NCBI GenBank assembly: GCA_016859345.1
Contig: CM029120.1
Location: 25,556,001 to 25,620,000 of the forward strand
Source: Istiophorus platypterus
Lineage: Eukaryota; Chordata; Actinopteri; Istiophoriformes; Istiophoridae
DNA length: 64,000 nucleotides
Direction of reading: 5' to 3'
Positions 1-10,577 of this stretch are shown in pieces; position 1 is the first letter of the stretch, and each line of letters begins with the position of its first letter. A program made the position numbers and the translations under genes. A model generated the notes under the pieces. It saw only the letters and a program-made list of their open reading frames with translations, did no database searches and was not told the DNA's origin.

Positions 1-429
1 CAGCATTAAGAAGTTTGCTGTATAAAAGTCCAGAAAGTGTCACATATTAGGATATGTGAAAAGTAATGAAAACATTAACATCATCAAATAATGAATAACA
101 TTTGGTCAAAGCATGCATTTTAGTCTCCCATTTGCATTGTACAAAGGATCTAGTCTCATCTTTTCTCTCAGCTCACTTATGTAGTACATACTCTCACTAT
201 AATGAAGGAGAGGTTAATGAAAACTTTGGACAGAGAGTCAGTATGCCTCAAAGGAAGTTCTTGTCAGACTGTTGGACATGTAATAAAACTTTCCAAAGCA
301 GACAACCCAACAATCATGCTAATGCAGGGGCTGTGTGTGAATTATTACTTTAGTTTGTGAATACCTCTCTGCTCCTTCCTTTCAGACACCCCTATCTTGT
401 GCTTACGTACTGAGGTAAGTGCATTGTGT
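1..429. other. AT-rich sequence, nothing recognised
   Basis: No repeat or coding signal is recognised. One 83-codon open frame (102-353, plus) has no recognisable motif and is about the length expected by chance. The L2 element that follows has no sharply visible 5' edge, so part of this stretch could be its leader. Confidence 0.5.
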
Positions 430-640
430 CACTTCCTGCTGCCAGTTTTTTGTGCGATCAGAAATTTGTTTTGCTTCACTGCTTTGACCCAGTCTCCACT
501 ACAGCAGCTAAATTACCACCATACTTTTAAACCCACACCAAGCACTCATAGATTGTCCTGCCTGTAGCGACTCCCTCGCTACTTCACAGTCACTCATAAG
601 CTTCTCAATCCTGTTAGTTACTTTAGCCTAGCAGTTAGCA

Positions 641-1386
641 ATGGCTTCTCCCTCTCCAGCTCCCTCCTACTCAGTGTGTTTAATGTTCATTTATAACTCT
701 GCCTGCCTTAGTGATAAGGGCACGTGTATTAAATGTAGTTTATTTTCAGCGATGGAGATGAGGCTCAGTTAATTGGAAGCACGGCTTCGCACCACGGAAA
801 AAAAATCTTTGGCAACAGTAGTTAGCAGCCCCCAGTAGCCAGTGCAAACCATCCTTGCGTAGCTGCTACTCTCGCCCCGGCAGCTTCCGAACAGTCAGGG
901 CGGCTGATGACAGTCCCTAATAAGAGGCACAGCCCCAGACAAAAGCCCGAGATTGGCCAAAGACCAGGCCATGTTTCAAATAGATTCTCCCCACTCAACG
1001 ACACACCCACTGAGAAACAAACTCTGGTTAAGGGCAGCTCAATTTTAAGAAACGTAAAGTTAGTGACACCAGCAATCATAGTTAATTGTGTTCCTGGGGC
1101 CAGAGCAGGTGATGTTGCATCATATTTAAAACTTCTGGCTAAGGATAAGCCTAAATATAGCAAGACTGTTATTCACGTAACGCCCCTGGGGCCCCTGCCA
1201 AATTTTACCAGTGACGATATGTACAGCCACAAGTCATCGTTCCATCGCTGGCTGTCGATGTGGTGTCCAGCAAATGACATTGGCTTTATAGACAATTGGT
1301 GGACTTTTTGGGGAAGACCTGGTCTGATTAGGAGAGATGGCTACATCCCACTATGGATGCAGCAGCTCTCATCTCTAGAAATCTGA
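641..1386 (+). pseudogene. L2 ORF1 remnant (Cys motif plus SGNH/esterase-like domain)
   Basis: ORF1 of L2/CR1 elements encodes an RNA-associated protein, often with an SGNH (GDSL-like esterase) domain. The ATG at 641 opens MASPSPAPSYSVC followed by a Cys-containing segment ending GTCIKC, but a TAA at 773-775 stops it where a charged coiled-coil segment would follow. The frame then changes and an open stretch at 907-1386 keeps the esterase-like part: GSSILRNV (nucleophile block), PGARAGDV, YSKTVIHV, then FWGRPGLIRRDGYIP. In intact relatives the last block is usually RRDGLHPS, so the catalytic His position appears lost here. That comparison is from memory of the family. Non-functional. Confidence 0.7.
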
Positions 1387-1595
1387 TCAAGTTGATTAGA
1401 AAACCAAAATAATGACAACCCAGCGTTGTAGTCTTACACACTTCTCTGTGTCTCTATTACAGCTGTCACTCGCTCAATACCTATGGAGACTGTGTCTGCT
1501 CCCGACCACCTAAATTAATTAACTCAGACAAAAGAGGAGCTGTACCGAAAAACCTAATAAGAATTAAGACTACCAATACTAAAATACAACAAAAT

Positions 1596-4318
1596 ATGAG
1601 AATTAAATGTGGACTCTTAAACATTAGATCACTCCCATCCAAAGCTGTATTATTTAATGATTTGATATCAGATCATCACATTCATATATTTTTTCTTACT
1701 GAAACCTGAATGTCTCATGATGAATTTGTTAGCTCAAATGACCCCCCCCCTCCCAGTCATATTAATACTCATATTAGTTGAGTATTCTCATATAGAGTTG
1801 CAGCTATTTTCAGCTCCAGCCTTTTAATCAACCCTAAACCTAAAAACAGCCTTGGCTCATTCGAAAGCCTGAGGAAAGCCAACCTGGGAAACTTTAAAGC
1901 CTGTCCTATTTGTAATAGTGTACCGTGCTCCTGGACCATACTCTGAATTTCTACCTTAATTCTCAGAGGTTTTATCAATCTTAGTCATGAGTACGAACAA
2001 AATAATTATTGTTGGCGACTTCAATATTCATGTGGACGTTGAAAGTGATAGCCTCAGAACTGCATTTATCTCACATTTAAACTCTAAAAGTGCCAAAGGG
2101 GTAAATAAATCCACTTGTTGTTTTAACCACACCCTTGACCTTGCTCTGACCTATGGCATAGAAACTGAACACTTAATTGTCATCCCAAAGAATCCTCTTC
2201 TCTCAGACCACTGTTTAATAACCTTTGAACTTCTGTTACTGGATTACACACCATTAGGCAAAAATGTCTTTACTAGATGTCTATCTGATAGTGCTGTAGC
2301 TAAATTTAAAGATGTGATTCCATCAGTGCTAAATTCACTGCCATATCACAATATAACAGAGAACTTGTACGCTAACCTTAGCCCCTCCCAAAGTGATCAG
2401 CTTGTTCTTAGCACTTCCGGCTCAATGAGAACACTCAACGCTATTTCCCCTCAAAAAAGAGGATAATAAAACAAAGGAGGTTGGCTCCATGGTTTAACTC
2501 CCAAACTATACATTAAAATAAACAACACGAAAACTTGATAGGATATGGCACTCAATTAAACTGGAACAATCCCGCTTAGTCTGGCATGACAGTCTTAAAA
2601 TTTAAAAGAAGGCCCTCAGTGATGCCACAGAAGCCTATTACTTATCTTTAAAAGTGGAAAGTAAAAGCAACCCTAGGTTTCTTTTCAACACTGTAGCCAG
2701 GCTGACTGAGAGTCACAGAGCGATTGATCCCTGTATTCCTGTACCTCTCAGTAGTGATGATTTCATGAGCTTCTTTAATGATAAAATTCTCACTATTAGA
2801 GACAAAATTCACCTTCTCCTGCCCTCAACCGGCACTCATTTCTCCTCAATTACAGAAACTTTAGAAACAGCCGTAAAACCCGATATATACCTTGACATTT
2901 TCTCTCCTATCAACTTTAACCAACTAACTTCAATGATCTCTTCATCTAAACCATCAACCTGTCTCTTAGACCCCATCCCAACCAGGCTGCTTAAGGAAGT
3001 TCTACTCTTAGCACCTCTCTATTAAACATAATCAATCTATTCCTATTATCAGACTCAACCTCTTCTTAAAAAACCTCTTCTTAAAAAGCCGTCCCTTGAT
3101 CCAGATGTTTTAGCCAACTATAGACCCATATCCAACCTTCCCTCAAAGATCCTTGAGAAATCTGTAACCAACAAGTTGTGTGACTTTTTACATTCTAATA
3201 GTTTATTTGAGGATTTTCAGTCAGGATTTGAGTGCATCATAGTACAGAGACAGTACAGGTGAAGGTTAAGAATGATCTGCCGACTGCATCAGATAAAGGA
3301 TTTGTCTCTGTACTTGTTCTGTTAGATCTTAGTGCCGCATTTGACACTACTGACCATCAAATCCTATTACAGAGACTGGAGCATTTAATTGGCATCAAAG
3401 GACTTGTTCTTATCTGGTTTAAGTCTTACTTATCAGTTTGATTTTGATTTGTGCATGTTAATAAATCCTCCATCTACTCAAAAGTTAGTAATGGAGTTCC
3501 ACGAGGTTCTGTGCTTGGACCAGTTCTATTCACCATATATATGGTTCCGTTAGGCAATATTATCAGGAGTCACTCATTACACTTCCATTGTTATGCAGAT
3601 GATACCCAGTTGTACCCGTCAATAAAGCCCGATGAAACCAATCAGTTAGCTAAACTTCAAGCATGTCTTAAGGATATAAAGATCTGGATGACCAGGAACT
3701 TCCTATAATCAAACTTATATAATGCTGAAGTTATTGTGCTTGGCCTGCAACACCTCAGAAACACATTATTTTATGACATACTTACTCTAGATGGCATTGC
3801 TCTGGCCTCTAGCACCACTGCTAGGAATCTTGGAGTTGTCTTTGATCAGGACATGTCCTTTAACTCCCACATAAAACAAACTTCAAGGACTGCCTTTTTT
3901 CACCTATGTAATATCGCAAAAATCAGGCACATCCTTTCTCAAAATGATGCAGAAAAACTAGTACAGGCTTTCGTCACTTCTAGGCTTGATTATTGCAACT
4001 CCCTGTTATCAGGATGTCCCAATAAAAAATTAAAAAGTCTCCATCTGATTCAGAATGCTGCTGTGAGAGACTTTGACAAGAACCAGAAAGAGAGATCATA
4101 TATCTCCTGTGTTAGCTTCTCTGCATTGGCTCCCTTTGAAATCCAGAATACAATTTAAAATCCTCCTCCTCACTTACAAAGCCCTTAATTTCCAGGTACC
4201 ATCCTATCTTAAAGAGCTCATAGTACCTTATTATCCCAGTAGAACAGTTCATTCCCAGAAAGAAGGCCCGTTTAAGAGTAGGCTAAAATCCTTCCTTTTT
4301 GATATAGCTTATGGTTAG
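1596..4318 (+). pseudogene. L2 ORF2 remnant: endonuclease plus reverse transcriptase
   Basis: ATG at 1596 gives MRIKCGLLNIRSLPSKA, the start of an APE-type endonuclease; the expected ETW is ET followed by a stop (TGA, 1707-1709). The domain continues with VGDFNIHVD near 2010 and LLSDHCLITF near 2200, giving the D-N and SDH catalytic blocks. Reverse transcriptase follows: DPIPTRLLKE (about 2970), LLDLSAAFDTTDHQ (motif A, about 3325), GVPRGSVLGPVLFTIY (motif B, about 3495), YADD (motif C, 3592-3603), NLGVVFDQDMSF (about 3820) and a C-terminal LASLHWLPL block (about 4105). At least five stops or frameshifts separate these segments (about 1708, 2466, 3025-3230, 3441-3450, 3708-3735, 4073-4160). 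All core catalytic signatures can still be read, but no single frame is open. Confidence 0.85.
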
Positions 4319-4805
4319 ACCTGGCTTGAACCATCACCTCACTATGCTGCTGTAGGCCAAGACTGCTTGGGGACTTCCCATGATGCACCGACCTCCCCCT
4401 TTCACCGCCTCCTCCTCTCTCTCCGTGCGCATTAACACCTCAAAAATCCTTGTTACTGACTGTCCTTCCTCTCTCCCGTAGTTTTGTGCTTTCTCGTCTC
4501 TCTCCTCTCTCATCCTGTCACTTTCTGCAGGTTTTGTGCCTCTGATCCTCTTGGGTCTGGATCAATGGTTGCAGTCCACCTACTGCCCTATGAGCTTGAT
4601 CAACACCCACTGCTTAATTATTATGATTACTGTTACCATTTCATTTAGACCTATTGGTATTATTATTAGCCCTGTTAGTGTAACTATAGTATATATAGCT
4701 ATTAGTCCCATTATTGTGCTGTGCCCCCCCCCCTTGTTGCTCACTCTCTCCCTCCCTCTCCCTCTCTTTTTGACTGTCAACCCAGCCAGTCGAGGCAGAC
4801 CACCG

Positions 4806-7800
4806 ATCAAACCTAGTGTAGTTAGCTGGGGAAGGAGACAGACAGCTTACCACTTAAGGCAGAGGTGTAAAAATACCTATAAGCATCCCACAACACCGGG
4901 ACACTGCTACATTACTTGCAGATAGTGTTTAGTCTCTGTGACAGTCAAGTTTCTTCATTTTTGTGTATCAAACATGCTATCGTTGCTAAGCAAGTTTAAT
5001 GACCATACACACCTGATGGTCAGCTCTAGTTTATTTGGAATGGAAAAATAAAGTAAAATGTTGTCTATTTGTGACATCTACTGGTCATTTGGTTTTGGAC
5101 TTATATAAAGTCTGTTGGACATTAGCCATGTGTCCAGTACTTAGCTTGAATTGTATGCAAAGAGGAGAAAATTGGACTATGTGAAGGTAGGATTTATTGA
5201 AGGGCTATTGTGCAGGGTTCTTTATGATTGAATGGGTTTTCCTCTCATCTGGATATTCAGGACTTGTGTTATCAAACAGAAAGGTACATTCAATGCAATG
5301 ATTGACTTGTATTGGTAAAGTTAGATTGCAGTGGATTATATATAATCTATTTTACACTCTATTTGAAATTATTTAACAGTCAAATTCATTCATTTTTGAC
5401 TCAAAAGCATGTGGCTATTGAAAGTGCCCGTTGAATGACATTTTTCATCTTGTGGACTCCAGAGATTATTTAGGCGATGTTTGCTTTTGCTCACAATTCA
5501 TCTGTCTATATAATCATTATTCCTGGGGCTATTATTTTCACATATCTGTAGCAATCTGTCAAGCCGGTGATGTGTTGATGGCTGTTGAAGCTAAAGGTTG
5601 ACTGGAGGATATCGCCGCCTTGTATAGAGGTGGGGGACCTCAGAGCAATCTCTGACACCCTGAGCCTGTTACTATGGGAATAAAGGTCAAATAGAAAACA
5701 GAATAGGCCTGTGTAATTTGTCTGTCAGCTGCATGTTTAACCCCACAGCTCTGGTGTCACTGATAGTGACACTAAAATTTACTTTAGTGAGTAATGCAGA
5801 GTAATAAATCCAGTCTGGGAAAGGAATTTTTTGTGAGGTGATCAGTGGACTTTAAGCACAATGAACACATCACTGCTGTAGTCACATCACTGCAGTCACA
5901 GCATGAAATCTTGCTTTGATTGTTTTTTTTTTTTTTAAATGCAATTCAAACCTTCCAGTCTGATTCTGGAAAAAGGAAACACATTGCTTTTATCTTCGTG
6001 AAAGGAACAGTTTAAAATTTTCCCGCTTTTGTAAGCTCTACTGTGTAAGTAGTTTGTACAGTAAATGATTTGATGCAAACTGTGTTGAATTAAAAGAGAG
6101 CTTTCCTCATGATAGAATGTGATTTATAACTGTACTTCAGGCACCTGAGGAGTTTTGCAGTGCTGCACTGACCAGTCTACTCTCACAGATCGTCCAGCTT
6201 ACCTAGGAAGGACTATCAGCCCTTGCACTGCCACCTCCTGATGAGGCAATTACCCTTAATGTTTTTAGACATTTGACATTTATTTGTTTTGAAATCAATA
6301 TTACCCACATCTGAAGCCCACAGATGGTATTGTGATATATTTATTATTTTCAAAGCTTACTAAAAGCTCTCAGTATATTGACATGATGAACGCCAGCCTC
6401 TGCAACTGTAGCAGTGGGACAGAAAGCACAAGGGAACTCACTCACTAATCCTCTGATAACAAATACCAATTTGGAAAATAATTTTAATGCTTTTATTATT
6501 TCAGTATAGACTGTGATTGCATGCCAGATTTCAGGGAATAATTTGTGCTCAATCATAAACTAAATACTATAGAAATTAATATATGCAAAAAAGTGATAGA
6601 AATTGACATGGGCCTGGCCCACAGCTCATTTTAACCCTGACCCCGAGCTCCAAAGTAAATATGATTGTTCTTTCTCTAATATTTAGAGTTCAATCCTTTC
6701 ATCTCCTTCAATATGGTTGTTGTTTAACTGGATTTAATTTATTTTTAAATTCAAACCTCTATTAGATTTTTCTGTATAGAAGAAATATACTTAGTTCATA
6801 TTTTCATTCAGCTGCTCAAAGTTGACCACTAATATTCATGAACTTTTACACCATTATACGTTTGACATAAACTGTTAGTGATATGGCAGAGTATGAGATA
6901 GAGTGTGTTTACTCAAGTTATATACTTAGCTCTTCTTTCTCATGAAATGTGGTCATATATGTTTGCAATCTGACAAGGTATGTTTGTTTGGATTGAACTC
7001 AGTTATCTATTATTTTTAAGGGCTCAATAAATGGTACCTAATTGAAAAAAAACATTTCTCTCTAGTTCGAGATACCTCTGGTCCAAGACTATGATGTTTT
7101 TCTAGCCAATTATAATAAAATACCACAAATGGCTGAGGGCCACTACCGCTAAAAGTAAGACAATTTTCAGCATCAGACATAAATGTTTTCTTTTGGTTAT
7201 TAACAATGAAAATTGCTGTTTGGCAGCCTCTTTGACTGCAATCAACTCTCTTAATTGTCAGACATTTTATTCGTTGAGCTCACAATAAACATACTGAGGT
7301 GAGGCTGGATCCCTTTAAAAACTTGCCATTACTCAGCATAGTTTGAGCTGTATGGACAGGGAAGCTTTTCTTTGTACACAGCTCCTGTCATGACCTAACA
7401 TTAACAAGGTAAACAACACTTTGAATGATGCTTGTAATTTAGAAGTTTTTCAGAGTTTTTTTTAGAAGTTTTTTAGAGCAGAAACATTTGCTTCTTCTTT
7501 TGGTCTAGATACTTAATGAAAGGCAGGTGACATCAATGACATCTTTTTTCCTTTCATCTGTGTAGGTCCCATTTGTATGATAGTAGCCCTAAATTTTCAA
7601 ATGCTGATTTACAAGGGATTATTTTAACATGGTGTATAATCTCCTGCTGGAATGAGAGAATTAAAAAAAACATGAAAAAGCTGGCTCATAAATAAAAACA
7701 GTATAGATTTCTAGTACAACTTCACTTACTTGTGAGTGAAATAAAGTTATGGCCCAGTCACACACTCAATTAAAATTGCAAAATCTTGTAGAGATATAAT

Positions 7801-8169
7801 TTTATTTCACTCAGATTTGTAGAAATTGTATTAGCGTTGTATGAGCAATATTGTGAGACAGGAGCTGATGATACAGATACTCTTATAAGAAAATGGTTTA
7901 CATTTATTGTCTAAATTTTCACTGAACCACGGTCCTGGTCAAATTATTTACATCTCTGAATTTCAAGTGCATAATTCAGTATTTCTTCAGATGTAAATGC
8001 AATTTTACCAATTTTGTATAACAACATAATTTTGAAAAATGCCCAAGGTTACTGAACAAAACAAAACTTGCAGTATAGTGAAATAATTTTAAAAAATTAT
8101 CCCCAGATACAATTTTTTTAGTTATTTCCTCAAACAAAATAAGGCATTCAAGTCACATTTTCCCATTTT
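4806..8169. other. AT-rich non-coding stretch, no gene seen
   Basis: No transposon or coding signal recognised. It holds short A/T runs (for example T12 near 5925) and a 14-bp AT palindrome near 5334. Two blocks, about 5440-5720 and 7195-7300, are less repetitive and more balanced in base composition than their surroundings; they are discussed as possible conserved non-coding elements. The 68-codon minus frame at 6350-6556 shows no motif. Confidence 0.5.
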
Positions 8170-8440
8170 TCCTCCTTTCTCATTCTCTCTTGACTCAGCT
8201 GGCTGAGGCAGGTGGCCTACCACCATGAGTCAGGTTCTGTTCAACTTTTTAACCTGTTAAAGGGAGTTTTTCGTAGCTGCTGTTGCCCAGTGCTTGCTCA
8301 TGGGGGAATGTTGGGTCTCTGTACATAACCATAAAGACTATGTTTTTGACCTGATCTATATGAAAAATGCCCTGAAATAACCTCTCATGATTGACTGCTG
8401 TATAAATTAAATCGAAATAAATTGAATTTAATTGAATTTA
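8170..8440 (+). mobile_element. L2 LINE, 3'-end fragment
   Basis: Pyrimidine-rich sequence, then GACTCAGCTGGCTGAGGCAG, a TACCACCATGAG block, a block reading GGGTCTCTGTA, and an A-rich end finishing in repeated AATTGAATTT. The same order of blocks is seen in the 3' end of the minus-strand L2 copy near 19,629-19,860 (there read from the other strand). This is a 5'-truncated insertion keeping only the 3' UTR and the short-repeat tail that L2 elements carry instead of poly(A). No coding sequence remains. Confidence 0.7.
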
Positions 8441-9815
8441 AGCTGAGTATCAAATACAGATAAACTTCACTCATACCTGAAGGAGAATTCAAACATTACA
8501 GCAGCACACAGACAGACTAAAAGATATAAAAACCGATAAATAACTAATTGAATTAATTAAATATGAAATAAAAATAAGAAATAAGAAATTAGGAAGGTGA
8601 CAAGCTATATATAATGAATACATTACAATACTGTCATTTGTGAAAGTAAATTGTGCCAACAAGTCCACTATGCAACTCGGGCAGCCATGATGTTAGAAAT
8701 AATGGACATGATAATCCAATAATGTATATTATTTTATAAAAAATATCAGTGCAGTATATCTAATATACACAATTATACAGTAATATTGCAATTATAGGAA
8801 ATATATATAATAGAAATGGAAGATACTACCAATATATAGCATATAATATAATGTTAAAAGCTAATATAATGATAGTAACATAATATGAGGTAGTGAATAT
8901 TAATATAAAATAAAATAACATTACTACTTATTTTACTACTTTACAAAAACATGTGTTGCTAGAGTATGATAACATGCAGAGAGTGAGTGGTCAGTCCATA
9001 TGCTCCACTAAATTTCATTTAATATTTGACCTGTCAGCTCTTGCTAATACTTGTGTTTTGCAGAGCGAAATGATTGATCACTGATTGAGTAGCTTTTCTC
9101 TCTCCATGTATGTATGTTTGGCATGGGGTCAGCAGAACTGAGGACAGGGGTAAGTGAAGGAATTATTAAGAAAACAGTCATTCGGCACATGCAACCTCAC
9201 ATATGCAACTACACAACCCAGTGTCTGGGTAGGTTAATTTCCCCATTTTGATGATCTCTATCAAAGCTGAGCTCAGGAATGTTGCTTTTCAAATGCTAAG
9301 CATTTCTTGGCTGTTACATGTGGAAACTGAATCAATGGTATGCGGAATTTTAAATAAGTTTCCACATGTAGCCAGTTCTATTCGTCATCACCACTCAGAC
9401 CTGTAATGCTCCCCAGAGTCTAATTTTTGAACTAACCAAAGCTTTGGCTCTGCAGATCTCAACTGGCTAGTTAGCCAGTACGTCATCAGAGGACCATTAA
9501 ATACCTCAGGAGGCTCCCAGCAAGCAAACACAGCGACTGCTTCTTCCACTTTCTTGATCAATTTAATTTATCATCTGGTGTACCTGGAATCTTTGGAGTA
9601 TCTTCAAAAACAAATGATCAGGAAAACAACATTCAGGAGCACCGCCTCCTGTTATTAACCTTAAACCTTGATCAACCAATGGTTAATGCTAGTTGTATGT
9701 CTTTAAATGTGTAAGTATGGATATAATTACTAGGACAATCCATTGATTTTGTACATGAAGTTAAGTTTACCTATCATGACAACTGCCATTATGGGAAATA
9801 TCACACATGCCCACA
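8441..9815. other. AT-rich non-coding stretch with one stem-loop
   Basis: 8500-8940 is extremely AT-rich and simple. From about 9180 to 9560 the sequence is more complex and contains an inverted repeat: ACATGTGGAAACT at 9316-9328 and its reverse complement at 9357-9369, separated by 28 nt and extended by a GGCT/AGCC pair. No coding signal or recognised repeat. Confidence 0.5.
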
Positions 9816-10505
9816 TCATGCACACATCACACCTGACACTTTTCTCCACCCGCTCCAGCCTGCCTGCACACGCTTCTTCACCTCTTTTCCACACTCTCCA
9901 TTGCCCTGGACTGTTGACCCTAAGTACTTAAAATCCTCCACCTTCTTTATCTCTTCTCCCTGTAACCTCACTCTTCCACTTGGGTCCCTCTCGTTCACAC
10001 ACATGTACTCTGTCTTGCTGCGGCTAACCTTCATTCCTCTCCTTTCCAGGGCAAATCTCCACCTCTCAAGCTTCTCCTCCACCTGTTCCCTGCTCTCACT
10101 ACATATCACAATGTCATCTGCAAACATCATAGTCCATGGAGATTCCTGTCTAACCTCGTCTGTCAGTCTGTCCATCACCATAGCAAACAAGAAGGGGCTT
10201 AGAGCTGATCCCTGATGCAGTCCCACCTCTACCTTGAACTCCTCTGTCACACCTACAGCACACCTAACCACTGTCTTACAGTCCACATACATGTCCTGCA
10301 CCACTCTAACATACTTCTCTGTCACTCCAGACTTCCTCATACAGTACCACAGTTCCTCTCTGGGCACCCTGTCATACGCTTTCTCCAGATCTACAAAGAC
10401 ACAATGCAGCTCCTCTGACCTTCCCTGTACTTCTCTATCAACATCCTCAAAGCAAATACTGCATCTGTGGTACTCTTTTTGGCATGAAGCCATACTGCTG
10501 CTCAC
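9816..10505 (-). pseudogene. RTE ORF, second segment: reverse transcriptase palm
   Basis: Carries motif A (CVFVDLEKAYDRVPREELW), motif B (GLHQGSALSPFLFAMVMD), motif C FADD (10113-10124), GMKVSRSKTEYM and FKYLGSTVQGNGE. It lies in the same frame as the upstream segment. Between them the correct reading is in other frames, consistent with three single-base losses in short runs (10613-10614, 10476-10480, 10412-10413) that together remove three bases and restore the frame. The first ~25 codons of this open segment are therefore out of frame and not real protein. The ORF ends abruptly at 9816, without the usual C-terminal region. Confidence 0.85.
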
Positions 10506-10577
10506 AAATGCTCACTTTTGCCCTTAGTCTAGCTTCAACTACTCTTTCCCATAGCTTCATTGTATGGCTCATCAGCT

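Larger units (their letters stand above)
430..4805 (+). mobile_element. L2-clade LINE, near full length, decayed, 3' end missing
   Basis: A non-LTR retrotransposon that copies itself by nicking target DNA and reverse transcribing its RNA at the nick. In order it shows a leader, ORF1 (from about 641), ORF2 (about 1596-4318) with an apurinic-type endonuclease and a reverse transcriptase, and a 3' untranslated region. The L2 assignment rests on the RT motifs (LLDLSAAFDT, GSVLGPVLFTIYM, CYADDTQLY) and on a close match to the minus-strand copy at 19.6-21.5 kb, whose 3' tail carries the L2-type short repeat. The 3' UTR follows that second copy only to about 4805 (CCAGCCAGTCGAGGCAGA) and then becomes unrelated, so the last ~180 bp and the tail are absent. 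About 100 bp near 4255-4275 is also missing relative to the second copy. The 5' limit is approximate. Confidence 0.85.

Noticed and set aside
4536..4925. 129-codon plus frame after the L2 ORF2
   Set aside because: It lies in the L2 3' UTR, spans a poly-C run and crosses the junction with unrelated DNA.
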